9,793 nt of DNA from Candidatus Sungbacteria bacterium RIFCSPLOWO2_01_FULL_47_10 (GCA_001820675.1 MHQO01000020.1:12913-22705), one strand, 5' to 3'; shown: positions 1 to 6,694, counted from the stretch's first letter. The notes: a model not told the origin generated them from the letters alone. Numbers and translations: made by a program.

Positions 1-147
1 AGAATGCTTGGGTATACTATCGCAATTATTCCCGTCCGCTGGAGGCACGAAGAAGAAAGTACGGTTACGTTAAAATCATATATTCAGGTTCTTGTCGATG
101 TATTCAGGATTCGATGGAATATTATTTTAAATAAATATGGAATATAA
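1..147 (+). CDS. C-terminal end of a family 2 glycosyltransferase (partial)
   Basis: The reading frame starting at base 1 is open for 48 codons and ends at TAA 145-147; the gene begins outside the window. The visible tail includes GYTIAIIPVRWRHEEESTV and later DVFRIRWN. This resembles the C-terminal end of dolichyl-phosphate-mannose/glucose synthase-like GT2 enzymes, where a conserved IPVRW segment is followed by basic and acidic residues and an amphipathic LxDLLRIR helix. Such enzymes transfer a sugar from a nucleotide donor to a polyprenyl phosphate at the membrane. The catalytic domain is not visible, so donor and acceptor cannot be named. It lies 81 bases before the galT start, which fits a sugar-metabolism neighbourhood. 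The family call rests only on the tail. Confidence 0.65.
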   Translation, partial: RMLGYTIAIIPVRWRHEEESTVTLKSYIQVLVDVFRIRWNIILNKYGI

Positions 148-228
148 TCAACAAATCACAAATTGATTGCCGATCTGCGAATAGGTATTCGTACATTCGC
201 GGCTGATTCGTGTTTTGCTGATGGCGTC

Positions 229-1257
229 ATGAGAAATATTTCAGAACTTCGTCTTGATATCGTCTCCGGCGATTGGGTGGTGATCGCCACGGGAAGAGGC
301 AAACGTCCGCATGATTTCGGAAAAAAAAGGGGGGATCACTGGTGGAAACGACAAAAAAAATCGTGTCCGTTTGAGAAGCTCCTTCCCGAAGCATTGTATG
401 TTTCTCTAAAAAACGGCGATATCCATAAACCGACTCATAAAAACGTCTCTTTTTTGAAAAGGGATTGGTTTTTGCAGATTGTGCCGAATAAGTTTCCCGC
501 GTTCGGAAGGGGGGTATGCGCGGTACGAAGAAGAGCCGGTCCGTATTTTTGGGAAGAAGGCGTCGGTTTTCATGACGTAGTGGTAACAAGAAGCCACGAG
601 CAGTCGTTGGCGCTCATGAGCAAAGATGAAGTGGAAATGGTCATTCGGGCGTATCGCGACCGGTATATCCAATTAAAAGACGACGACTGCGTCGAATATG
701 TTTCGATATTTCATAATCACGGGCCTGAAGCGGGCGCATCCATCGCACACCCCCATTCGCAAATTATTTCAATACCCGTTATTCCTCCCGATGTCGGGAG
801 GAGCATTAAGGGGTCGGCAGATTTTTTCCGAAAGCACAAAAAGTGCGTTCATTGCCTCATGATCGAACATGAATTGGAAGACGGAATCCGTGTTATTTAC
901 GAGGATGAAAAATTTATCGCGTTCGTTCCGTATGCGTCGCGTACCGCCTTTGAAGTCAGGATTTTTCCAAAGGAACACCTTCCAACTTTCGGATCAATCC
1001 ACAACAGTGAAATTACCTATCTCGCGCGTGCGGTAAAAACGGTATTGGGCAAGCTTTATAAGGGACTGAATAATCCATCATATAATTTTTTCATTCATAC
1101 ATCTCCCGTTGTCCATACGGCAACCTTCCAGCATTACCACTGGCATCTTGAGATTTTGCCGAAAACCGCGATTTGGGCCGGATTCGAATTAAGCACCGGA
1201 ATCGATATTTCGACGATTGCGCCAGAGAAAGCCGCCGCCTTCCTTCGAAAACAGTAA
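229..1257 (+). CDS. galT: Galactose-1-phosphate uridylyltransferase family protein (HIT superfamily)
   Basis: A nucleotidyltransferase expected to exchange UMP between UDP-glucose and a hexose-1-phosphate in the Leloir pathway. I chose ATG 229 (342 aa) because the usual GalT N-terminus SELRxDxVSGDWVxIA starts right after it. An upstream in-frame TTG at 163 would add 22 unconserved residues. The active site AHPHSQ gives HPH at residues 174-176, with H176 as the likely uridylylated nucleophile. The second HIT-like domain carries CVHC (206-209), a YEDEKFIAFVPYASR segment and a late HYHWHLEILP. Zinc ligand equivalents C46, H123 and H174 are present, but CPFC is CPFE here (E49), so one metal ligand is missing. 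HPHSQ rather than HPHGQ also occurs in plant-type ADP-glucose phosphorylase relatives, so the substrate could differ from galactose-1-phosphate. No clear Shine-Dalgarno sequence; a TATAAT at 143-148 lacks a good -35. Confidence 0.88.
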   Translation: MRNISELRLDIVSGDWVVIATGRGKRPHDFGKKRGDHWWKRQKKSCPFEKLLPEALYVSLKNGDIHKPTHKNVSFLKRDWFLQIVPNKFPAFGRGVCAVRRRAGPYFWEEGVGFHDVVVTRSHEQSLALMSKDEVEMVIRAYRDRYIQLKDDDCVEYVSIFHNHGPEAGASIAHPHSQIISIPVIPPDVGRSIKGSADFFRKHKKCVHCLMIEHELEDGIRVIYEDEKFIAFVPYASRTAFEVRIFPKEHLPTFGSIHNSEITYLARAVKTVLGKLYKGLNNPSYNFFIHTSPVVHTATFQHYHWHLEILPKTAIWAGFELSTGIDISTIAPEKAAAFLRKQ

Positions 1258-1267
1258 CCAATAATCG

Positions 1268-1320
1268 ACAACCCGCAACCAGTGACACAATAAACATTGT
1301 ATGTCCAGGATGCGGGTTGT
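1268..1320. other. Imperfect 53-nt hairpin between galT and dedA
   Basis: ACAACCCGCA (1268-1277) is perfectly complementary to TGCGGGTTGT (1311-1320). Inside, C1279-C1280 can pair with G1308-G1309, G1282 with C1306, and ACAAT (1287-1291) with ATTGT (1296-1300) around an AAAC loop. It starts 11 bases after the galT stop and ends 8 bases before the dedA GTG. There is no T-run after either side, so it is not a standard intrinsic terminator. It could stabilise the galT 3' end, limit readthrough, or mask dedA initiation. Confidence 0.55.
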
Positions 1321-1328
1321 AACTATGA

Positions 1329-1979
1329 GTGGAACATCTGTTCGGTATAGATCTCATAACCCTTATCAAGACCGTAGGATATCTCGGTGTATTCGGCATT
1401 GTGTTCGCCGAGTCCGGATTGTTTATCGGTTTTTTTCTTCCCGGGGACTCACTTCTTTTTACGGCCGGCTTTCTTGCTTCGCAGGGTTTTTTTGAAATTA
1501 TTCCATTGACACTCCTTTGTTTCGTCGGTGCGGTGGCCGGTGACAGTTTCGGATACGCATTCGGAAGAAAAACCGGTCCAAAAATTTTCAGGCGGGAAGA
1601 CTCCCTTCTTTTTCACAAAAACCATCTTGAACGGGCGAACCGGTTTTACCAAAAACATGGGGGCAAGACAATTATTCTCGCTCGTTTTATGCCGATTGTC
1701 CGCACGTTTGCCCCGATTCTTGCCGGAGTGGGCGAGATGCGATATAAGACGTTTCTTTCATATAATGTTGTCGGCGGGGCGATCTGGGGGGTCGGCATGC
1801 CGTCACTCGGATATTTTTTGGGCAATGTCATCCCCGACGTTGACCGGTATATCGTGCCGATGGTTATTGTAATAATTATCTTATCTTTCCTGCCGCCGGT
1901 CATTCATATTCTCCGCGACAAGGAACATCGTGGAGAAATAATTTCAATTTTTAAGAAATATTTTGGAAATAGAAGCTGA
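1329..1979 (+). CDS. DedA / VTT-domain inner-membrane protein
   Basis: A 216-aa integral membrane protein of the DedA (SNARE-associated/VTT) family. Bacterial members act in lipid carrier recycling (undecaprenyl phosphate or phosphatidylethanolamine flipping) and membrane homeostasis. The N-terminal re-entrant motif is complete: E28 followed by GFFLPGDSLLFTAG (PGD 38-40). Next come GDSFGYAFGRKTG (71-83) and the second re-entrant segment ARFMPIVRTFAPILAG with R119, P122 and R125, the RxxxP/xxR signature. Hydrophobic helices follow near residues 150-165 and 175-195, with a basic tail. The start is GTG 1329; the ATG at 1325 is out of frame. No Shine-Dalgarno sequence is visible. It may be cotranscribed with galT 72 bases upstream, subject to the hairpin between them. 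Which lipid it handles cannot be told from sequence. Confidence 0.9.
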   Translation: MEHLFGIDLITLIKTVGYLGVFGIVFAESGLFIGFFLPGDSLLFTAGFLASQGFFEIIPLTLLCFVGAVAGDSFGYAFGRKTGPKIFRREDSLLFHKNHLERANRFYQKHGGKTIILARFMPIVRTFAPILAGVGEMRYKTFLSYNVVGGAIWGVGMPSLGYFLGNVIPDVDRYIVPMVIVIIILSFLPPVIHILRDKEHRGEIISIFKKYFGNRS

Positions 1980-2042
1980 TATACGCGGATAATTATACAA
2001 ATAATGCGCCAATCCTTTCTTGTGTATCCGCACGAAGCCGCG

Positions 2043-2051
2043 TGATATAAT
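2043..2051 (+). promoter_or_regulatory. Extended -10 promoter for tpiA
   Basis: TGATATAAT is a perfect extended -10 (TGn plus TATAAT at 2046-2051). A weak -35, TTGTGT at 2020-2025, sits 20 bases away, longer than ideal, but extended -10 promoters tolerate that. Transcription would begin near 2058, giving a leader of about 53 bases before the tpiA ATG. The same nine bases recur in the toxin-antitoxin promoter at 7833-7841. Confidence 0.6.
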
Positions 2052-2110
2052 CACAAAAGGGTCAAGAATGCGTACGGAAAGTGATTCACACATGATCTGC
2101 GGGAAAAACC

Positions 2111-2869
2111 ATGAAGAAGAATATCGTGATAGCAAACTGGAAAATGAATCCGCAGTCCGCACAAGAAGCGCGGCGGCTTTTTGATACTATAACCAAAGGC
2201 ATTCGCAGGGTTAAAAAAACAGATGTTGTTATATGCCCGCCGTTTGTTCATCTTCCTGACGTAAAAAGCGTACGCCATACGCAAAAAGTTTTCTTGGGCT
2301 CCCAAGATATTTTTTGGGAAGAAAAAGGCGCATATACCGGAGAGATTTCTTCTCGCATGCTTCAGTCGTTCGGGGTGACCCATGTAATTATCGGCCACTC
2401 GGAACGGAGGAGGTGGCTTGGAGAGACGGATGAAATGATCAATAACAAAATTAAAACCGCGCTGAAAGCGGGGCTTGTGCCGATTCTGTGCGTCGGAGAA
2501 TGGGTGCGAGAGATACCCGGCGAGATACCGGACATAGTTGAAAATCAGGTACGATCAGCGCTCAAGGGTCTGAAAAAAGGAGATTTTAAAAACGGTATAA
2601 TCGCCTATGAACCCGTGTGGGCAATCGGAACGGGCAGGCCGGAAACACCCGATAATGCCGCAAAAGCGGCGCTTTTCATCAGAAAAATTGTGCGGGATAT
2701 CCTTGGGAAAAAAACCGCGGAGCATATCCGTGTCATTTATGGCGGGTCGGTGAATGCGGAAAATGCGGCATCCTTCATTTCAAAAGATATTCGCGGAATG
2801 GAAGGAATACTGGTGGGTGGGGCGAGTTTACGGGCGGATGATTTTATTAAAATAGTAAAGTCGGTTTAA
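2111..2869 (+). CDS. tpiA: Triosephosphate isomerase
   Basis: Interconverts dihydroxyacetone phosphate and glyceraldehyde-3-phosphate in the cytoplasm. At 252 aa it has the normal length and all key elements. ANWKMNP carries N9 and the substrate-binding K11. VIIGHSERR carries the electrophile H96. AYEPVWAIGTGR carries the catalytic base E167 and the mobile loop 6. IYGGSV (G211-G212-S213) and GILVGGASL form the phosphate-binding C-terminal strands. The start ATG 2111 is fixed by the conserved N-terminus. No strong Shine-Dalgarno sequence precedes it, though CTGCGGG lies just upstream. It is followed after 71 bases by pgk, the usual glycolytic pairing; no terminator is visible between them, so cotranscription is likely. 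Confidence 0.97.
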   Translation: MKKNIVIANWKMNPQSAQEARRLFDTITKGIRRVKKTDVVICPPFVHLPDVKSVRHTQKVFLGSQDIFWEEKGAYTGEISSRMLQSFGVTHVIIGHSERRRWLGETDEMINNKIKTALKAGLVPILCVGEWVREIPGEIPDIVENQVRSALKGLKKGDFKNGIIAYEPVWAIGTGRPETPDNAAKAALFIRKIVRDILGKKTAEHIRVIYGGSVNAENAASFISKDIRGMEGILVGGASLRADDFIKIVKSV

Positions 2870-2940
2870 TCGAAAAAACCGCAGCAATTTTTTCAACGAT
2901 TCTCTTTTTATTATTCCATTGTAATGACAATAAAAACTGT

Positions 2941-4110
2941 ATGAAACTGAAAACTCTTCACTGGGCAAAACTCAAGAAAGGTATGCGCGTTTTGGTTCGC
3001 GCTGATTTTAACGAACCGATATCGCACGGCAGAGTGATGGATGATTTTAGAATCCGCAAGACCTTGCCGACCATCGAATACCTTTTAAAAAAAGGGTGCG
3101 ATATCGTTTTAATTTCCCATTTAGGCCGACCGGAGGGCAGGAAAGTAAAAACGATGAGCTTGCGTCCGGTGGCGCGGCGGTTATCGAAACTTTTGAAACA
3201 GGATGTCGTGTTCGTTGGCAATCCGTTCGGTACGGACGCGTTTGACGGAATGATCGGCCGCAAAAAAGTTTTTCTGACGGAAAATATCCGTTTTTGGCCA
3301 GAAGAAGAAAAAAATGATTTTTATTTTGCGAAAAAATTGGCGGCCCTTGGAGATTTTTTTGTGAACGACGCCTTCGGGGCATCCCATCGGGCCCATGCGT
3401 CCGTTTCCGGGATTCCGCGGCACCTTCCTTCTTCTGCCGGACTCCTGCTTGAGAAAGAAATCACCGCTCTTGAAAAATTACTGTATCGCCACCGGCGCCC
3501 ATTTTTCGTATTGCTTGGGGGCGCGAAAGCATCGACAAAAATTGATCTCGTAAGAAAATTTTTGAAAGAGGCGGATGGGGTGCTTGCGGGAGGGGCGATT
3601 GGCAACACGATTTTGGACGGATTGGGGTTTTCGATCGGAAAGTCGGTTAAATACGAAATCGGCAGAAAGAAACTTATGCGCCTTTTCAATATCGCAAGCC
3701 CGAAACTTTTTACCCTCCGCGATGCCATCGTTGCAAAAAAAATCGATACGCGCTCATCCGGGCGCCTGAAACCGATCGGTTCAATTGCGGCTGATGAGTA
3801 TATCGTTGATATCGGCGTGGAGACGCGAAAATATTTCGCGGCAGTATTGAAGCCCGCACGGACGATTTTATGGAACGGGCCGCTGGGGGTCATCGAAGCG
3901 GAAAAGTTTTCGTGGGGCACTCTTGAAATCGTAAAGGAGATGAAAAAAATTCGGGCATATAAGGTTACGGGCGGGGGCGAGACAATCGCATTTTTAAAAC
4001 GGCACGATTTGCTCGGAGCGTTTGACCACGTCTCGACCGGGGGAGGGGCAATGCTTGAGTTTTTGGCCGGAAAAAAATTGCCGGGGGTGGAGGCATTGAA
4101 GAGGAAATAA
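2941..4110 (+). CDS. pgk: Phosphoglycerate kinase
   Basis: Transfers phosphate from 1,3-bisphosphoglycerate to ADP, the first ATP-yielding step of lower glycolysis. It is 389 aa, close to the usual 390-400. N-terminal substrate domain: RVLVRADFNEP (D22, N24), LISHLGRPEG (59-66), LTENIRFWPEE and NDAFGASHRAHASV. C-terminal nucleotide domain: LLGGAKASTKID (GGAK 193-196), GGAIGNTIL, ILWNGPLGVIE, TGGGETIAF (GGGET 344-348) and VSTGGGAMLEFLAGKKLPGVEAL. Small departures from the most common forms are DFNEP for DFNVP and GGGET for GGGDT; both are conservative and the enzyme should be active. ATG 2941 is placed by the conserved start and has no Shine-Dalgarno sequence. The gene ends in a terminator shared with a convergent gene. 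Confidence 0.97.
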   Translation: MKLKTLHWAKLKKGMRVLVRADFNEPISHGRVMDDFRIRKTLPTIEYLLKKGCDIVLISHLGRPEGRKVKTMSLRPVARRLSKLLKQDVVFVGNPFGTDAFDGMIGRKKVFLTENIRFWPEEEKNDFYFAKKLAALGDFFVNDAFGASHRAHASVSGIPRHLPSSAGLLLEKEITALEKLLYRHRRPFFVLLGGAKASTKIDLVRKFLKEADGVLAGGAIGNTILDGLGFSIGKSVKYEIGRKKLMRLFNIASPKLFTLRDAIVAKKIDTRSSGRLKPIGSIAADEYIVDIGVETRKYFAAVLKPARTILWNGPLGVIEAEKFSWGTLEIVKEMKKIRAYKVTGGGETIAFLKRHDLLGAFDHVSTGGGAMLEFLAGKKLPGVEALKRK

Positions 4111-4137
4111 AAATGCGCTTCATTATAAAAGAAGCGC
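4105..4137. terminator. Terminator between convergent pgk and the small membrane protein gene
   Basis: GCGCTTC (4115-4121) and GAAGCGC (4131-4137) form a perfect 7-bp stem with a 9-nt A/T-rich loop. On the minus strand the stem is followed by ATTTTTATTT (complement of 4105-4114), a good uridine tract, so it best serves the minus-strand gene ending at 4141. On the plus strand the following GGTTAAAAATTT is a weaker tract, so pgk termination is less certain. Its place between two converging stop codons supports a two-way role. Confidence 0.75.
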
Positions 4138-4140
4138 CGG

Positions 4141-4326
4141 TTAAAAATTTCCCGTAAGCCAGAATTTAATACAGGCCACCGTTGGTATCAGTAAAAACAT
4201 TCCCATAATGATCGCGTATATAGTTCCAGCGGGTGTTGATTTGCTTACGATTTTATAAGTCGTGGTGCCATAAATACTCCACATTGCCAAGAGAAGAAAC
4301 CACACAGCAACAGATGCCGGGGTCAT
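4141..4326 (-). CDS. Small two-helix membrane protein, unknown function
   Basis: A 61-aa protein with two likely transmembrane helices: residues about 6-22 (VAVWFLLLAMWSIYG) and about 36-57 (IYAIIMGMFLLIPTVACIK). A short polar loop containing KIVSKSTPAG lies between them. This hairpin resembles many uncharacterised small membrane proteins; I do not recognise a family. Reality is supported by its clean position between recJ and pgk and by the terminator directly after its stop. There is no good Shine-Dalgarno sequence before ATG 4326. It diverges from recJ with only 55 bases between starts. Confidence 0.7.
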   Translation of the reverse strand: MTPASVAVWFLLLAMWSIYGTTTYKIVSKSTPAGTIYAIIMGMFLLIPTVACIKFWLTGNF

Positions 4327-4349
4327 ATTTTTCTCGATTTTCTTTTTTT

Positions 4350-4398
4350 TTAACGATCTTCTTAAATGAGAATACTATCATATGGTGGTGTCTGTCAA
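4350..4398. promoter_or_regulatory. Possible overlapping divergent promoters for recJ and the small membrane protein
   Basis: Plus strand: TTAACG (4350-4355), 17 bases, TACTAT (4373-4378). Minus strand: a perfect TTGACA (complement of 4393-4398) with TAGTAT (complement of 4372-4377) at a short 15-base spacing. The two -10 elements nearly coincide, so the promoters would compete. The plus-strand start point would fall near 4385, at or after the annotated recJ ATG, which implies a leaderless mRNA or a start further in. Matches are moderate. Confidence 0.3.
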
Positions 4399-6127
4399 TA
4401 GTGCGCCTTCGCCAGACGGGCTTCGGCGGACAAGTAAAAACTGGATTGTAAAACCTTCCGTCCCGGAGGAGTTTTTCGTGTTGTTGACAAACAGCAAACA
4501 GCCAATAACACCAAACCGCCTTATCGGGCAACTTCTGTGGAACCGCGGATTAAAAACGGCAGAAGAAATCGAAAAATTTCTGAATCCGGATTATGAAAAA
4601 CACGTCCATGACCCCTTCTTATTTAAGGGAATGGAAAAAGCGGCAGGACGTTTGATTCGCGCGGTTGACGCAGGGGAAAAAATAATCGTGTTTGCGGATT
4701 ACGACGCTGACGGCATCGACGGGGCGGCGATACTTGCCGGATTTTTAAAAAAAGTCGAGGCGGATTTCGACGTGTTCATTCCCGATCGGTTTGTTGAATC
4801 CTACGGTTTGTCCATGAAACGAATTGATGAGTTCAAAGCGCTTGGCGCGAAATTGATTATTACCGTTGACTGCGGCGTTACCGATTATGATGAAATTGAA
4901 AAGGCAAATGAATACGGCATGGATGTTGTCGTTATGGATCATCATATTGTGCCGCCGCGCTGGCCCAACGCGCATGCGATCGTTGACCACAAACAGGAAG
5001 ACGAAACGTATCCCGAAAAAGTGCTGTGCGGGACGGGTCTTGCGTTCAAGCTTATCCAAGGTGTTTTATTGAAAAAACGATACGGCACGGTGCCGGGGTG
5101 GGAAAAATGGCTTCTTGATGCGGTTGCCATCGGAACGGTTGCCGATATGGTTCCGTTGACGGGTGAAAACAGGGTGCTCGTGAAATATGGAATCGATGTC
5201 ATGAAAAAAATGCGCCGCCCCGGGCTTCGCGCCATGCTTCGCGCAAAAAATATTCTTCCGGAAAATATCACCGCGGAGACAATCGGCTTTACCATAGCCC
5301 CGCGCATCAATGCAGCAAGCCGGATGGATCACGCAAATATCGCCTTCGAGCTCTTGATGACCGAAAACCAGTATGAGGCGGACTGGCTTTCCAAGCGACT
5401 TGAAGAAAAGAATGCGGAGCGCAAGACTTTGGTCGAGGCGATTGTCGGGGAACTGGAAAGGAAGCTTGCCGGAATTGAATCTCCGAAACTTATTCTTGAG
5501 GGCTCTTCCGAATGGCCTGCGGGAGTATTGGGAATTGCGGCAAATCGGCTCCTTGAAAAATTCGGATGCCCTGTGTTTTTGTATTCCGAAATGCCCGCTG
5601 TTGTAAAAGGGTCATGCAGGGCGCCCGATGGCATGAATGTTGTCGAGTTGATGCGGAGCACAAAAGACGTTTTCTCCGATTTTGGCGGACATGCCCACTC
5701 CGGCGGGTTTTCGATTCCGCCGGAAAAACTTATCACGATGAGGCCACAGCTTGAAGAAATTATCGAGTCGGGCTCATTTGAACGGCGGGAGACGCCAGTC
5801 GAGGCGGATGCGGAGATGGAACTGTCCCAAGTTAACGCCGATACCTATGCCGCGATTTCAGAACTTGAGCCGTTCGGTCAGGGCAATCCGAAGCCGGTCT
5901 TTTTGCTCAAAAACGTTTTGATTCGGGAGTTGCGCCGTGTCGGGCAGGACCAGACGCATGTGAAGATGAAGCTCGGAGAGCAGGGGATTGGCGCTATATT
6001 TTTCAGGGCATCGCATAATGGTTTTAAAGAGGGTGAGCGTATTGATGTGCTTGCAAACCTTCAGGAAAATCGCTGGAACGGAAATACGAACATCGAATTG
6101 AATATTATAGACGCGGTGAAAACTTAA
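4382..6127 (+). CDS. recJ: Single-stranded-DNA-specific exonuclease RecJ
   Basis: A 5'-3' single-strand DNA exonuclease of the DHH superfamily, used in recombination and mismatch or base-excision repair. It is 581 aa, matching the family (E. coli about 577). Core DHH motifs: FADYDADGID (D106, D108, D110), TVDCG (D163), VVMDHH (D186-H187-H188) and AIGTVADMVPLTGENR. Next come APRINAASRM, then the DHHA1 domain with WPAGVLGIAANRL and FGGHAHSGGFS (GGH 435-437). The C-terminal OB-fold region starts near LEPFGQGNPKPVF. Motif II has C in place of the more common N (TVDNG), and PRINAAGRM is PRINAASRM. Family similarity starts only at WIVKPSVPEEF (about residue 21). The preceding 20 residues overlie a dispersed repeat, so ATG 4382 may be too early; no Shine-Dalgarno sequence settles it. 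Confidence 0.95.
   Translation: MVVSVNSAPSPDGLRRTSKNWIVKPSVPEEFFVLLTNSKQPITPNRLIGQLLWNRGLKTAEEIEKFLNPDYEKHVHDPFLFKGMEKAAGRLIRAVDAGEKIIVFADYDADGIDGAAILAGFLKKVEADFDVFIPDRFVESYGLSMKRIDEFKALGAKLIITVDCGVTDYDEIEKANEYGMDVVVMDHHIVPPRWPNAHAIVDHKQEDETYPEKVLCGTGLAFKLIQGVLLKKRYGTVPGWEKWLLDAVAIGTVADMVPLTGENRVLVKYGIDVMKKMRRPGLRAMLRAKNILPENITAETIGFTIAPRINAASRMDHANIAFELLMTENQYEADWLSKRLEEKNAERKTLVEAIVGELERKLAGIESPKLILEGSSEWPAGVLGIAANRLLEKFGCPVFLYSEMPAVVKGSCRAPDGMNVVELMRSTKDVFSDFGGHAHSGGFSIPPEKLITMRPQLEEIIESGSFERRETPVEADAEMELSQVNADTYAAISELEPFGQGNPKPVFLLKNVLIRELRRVGQDQTHVKMKLGEQGIGAIFFRASHNGFKEGERIDVLANLQENRWNGNTNIELNIIDAVKT
4401..4432 (-). repeat. Short dispersed repeat, copy R1, inside the recJ 5' end
   Basis: Read on the minus strand this segment contains GTCCGCCGAAG, then a short spacer with TCTGG, then CGAAGGCG. 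It aligns with the segment at 8829-8861, which has GTCCACCCGAAG, TCTTTGA and CGAAGGAGG in the same order. The two copies are in opposite orientations and about 4.4 kb apart. This copy encodes residues 7-17 of the annotated RecJ. The GTCCRCC-GAAG-(n)-CGAAGG pattern looks like an interspersed genomic repeat rather than protein-coding conservation. Confidence 0.5.
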
Positions 6128-6161
6128 CAATTTGCATGGCAATTTGCTCGGTGGATGAAAT

Positions 6162-6193
6162 ATAAAGGTGTCATGGGGCGTAGGGATAAGAAA
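6162..6193 (+). repeat. Degenerate repeat copy A
   Basis: Contains AGGTGTCATGGGGCGTAGGG followed by ATAAGAAAA. Ungapped, it matches copy D at 20 of 26 positions (6166-6191 against 6588-6613) and copy B at 20 of 26 (6168-6193 against 7738-7763). All six differences from B are transitions. It shares the exact 10-mer GTGTCATGGG with copy C. It lies between recJ and the terminator of the next minus-strand gene. Confidence 0.5.
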
Positions 6194-6216
6194 AAAGCCC
6201 GGTTTGAGAGCCGAGC
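6191..6216 (-). terminator. Intrinsic terminator of the 61-aa charged protein gene
   Basis: On the minus strand GCTCGG (6211-6216), an 8-nt loop and CCGGGC (6197-6202) form a 6-bp stem with one G-T pair. TTTTTT (complement of 6191-6196) and CTTAT follow. It lies 15 bases after the stop codon of the minus-strand gene at 6231-6416 and supports that gene being real. Confidence 0.75.
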
Positions 6217-6230
6217 GTATGCGAGGAGGA

Positions 6231-6416
6231 TTACCGTGATTGCTGGTTGCTGAGTTTAGAAAGGAGAAATTCGATATCTTCAAGGGCATGAGATTTCAGC
6301 TCACGAACCGCATCAATTTCTTCTGGATAATAGGCATATTGATCGTTCCTGTGCTTATGGTATTCCTCAACACGCTTACGAATTTCAGCAATTCTGGATT
6401 TTACCGAGTTCGCCAT
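6231..6416 (-). CDS. Small charged helical protein, unknown function
   Basis: A 61-aa protein rich in charged residues and probably almost all helical: SRIAEIRKRVEEYHKHRNDQ, then YYPEEIDAVRELKSHALEDI, then EFLLSKL. The pattern of an N-terminal IRKRV helix and a C-terminal DIEFLLSKL helix is reminiscent of short phage-type proteins, but I cannot assign a family. Support for a real gene is good: AGGAG (complement of 6423-6427) six bases before ATG 6416, and an intrinsic terminator right after the stop. Unlike the neighbouring housekeeping genes it has a clear Shine-Dalgarno sequence. There is no membrane segment or signal peptide. Confidence 0.75.
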   Translation of the reverse strand: MANSVKSRIAEIRKRVEEYHKHRNDQYAYYPEEIDAVRELKSHALEDIEFLLSKLSNQQSR

Positions 6417-6450
6417 GATTGTCTCCTAATTTTGTTCAAGTTCTATTATC

Positions 6451-6479
6451 AAGGTAAGGCATAGAAAAATTATTGTCAA
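6451..6479 (-). promoter_or_regulatory. Possible promoter of the 61-aa protein gene
   Basis: A perfect -35 TTGACA (complement of 6474-6479) lies on the minus strand. Seventeen bases further is TACCTT (complement of 6451-6456), a weak -10. A better-looking GATAAT (complement of 6445-6450) is too far, at 23 bases. The -35 is convincing; the -10 is not. Confidence 0.35.
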
Positions 6480-6587
6480 ATATTTTTCCCTGCGGCATTT
6501 TCAATAATTGGCGATTTCGACGGATGCACAACGCGGAAAACGGCTTAAAATAAGGATAATCCATGTGCGATAGTGTTAAAAAAGTAG

Positions 6588-6613
6588 AGGTGTCACATGG
6601 CGCAGGGTTAAAA
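6588..6613 (+). repeat. Degenerate repeat copy D
   Basis: Begins with AGGTGTCA, identical to copy A, and continues CATGGCGCAGGGTTAA. It matches copy A at 20 of 26 ungapped positions. It overlaps the left edge of the 34-bp palindrome by two bases. CCATGTG (6561-6567) and CACATGG (6594-6600) also make a 7-bp inverted repeat that includes part of this copy. Confidence 0.4.
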
Positions 6614-6645
6614 CATTCTAACATTCTGCAGAATATTGGAATGTT
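6612..6645. repeat. 34-bp near-perfect palindrome, possible operator or recombination site
   Basis: Two 17-base arms meet between 6628 and 6629 with no spacer. Fifteen positions are Watson-Crick complementary, one is a G-T pair (6619/6638) and one is a mismatch (6622/6635). The centre ATTCTGCAGAAT (6623-6634) is a perfect 12-bp palindrome. The ends are AACATTC and GAATGTT. AACATTCT occurs twice in the left arm, and the right arm carries AGAATATT and GGAATGTT, giving four related half-sites. It lies in the non-coding gap between two minus-strand genes, with repeat copies D and C on either side. With no loop and no T-run it is not a terminator; a dimeric or tetrameric protein binding site fits better. 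Confidence 0.6.
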
Positions 6646-6665
6646 GCAGGAAAGAGATATACAAA

Positions 6666-6694
6666 GTGTCATGGGCAAGTGAGGAAATGAAAAA
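6666..6694 (+). repeat. Degenerate repeat copy C
   Basis: Shares the exact 10-mer GTGTCATGGG (6666-6675) with copy A and then a purine-rich GTGAGGAAATGAAAAA tail, with small gaps relative to A. Its A-run (6690-6694) doubles as the uridine tract of the adjacent minus-strand terminator, the same arrangement as copy A has with its terminator. Confidence 0.35.

Noticed and set aside
163..228. Upstream TTG extension of galT by 22 residues
   Set aside because: The added residues lack similarity to the family, while SELR...VSGDWV follows ATG 229 directly as in other GalTs.
1985..2031. GCGGATA/TATCCGC inverted repeat after dedA as a terminator
   Set aside because: The arms are 33 bases apart with no inner pairing and no T-run after it; probably chance.
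2069..2185. Short ORF (MRTESDSHMICG...) overlapping the tpiA start
   Set aside because: It runs mostly inside tpiA in another frame with no start signal; a shadow.
6128..6147. CAATTTGC direct repeat after recJ
   Set aside because: Two 8-bp copies 12 bases apart are too short to support a function and appear nowhere else.
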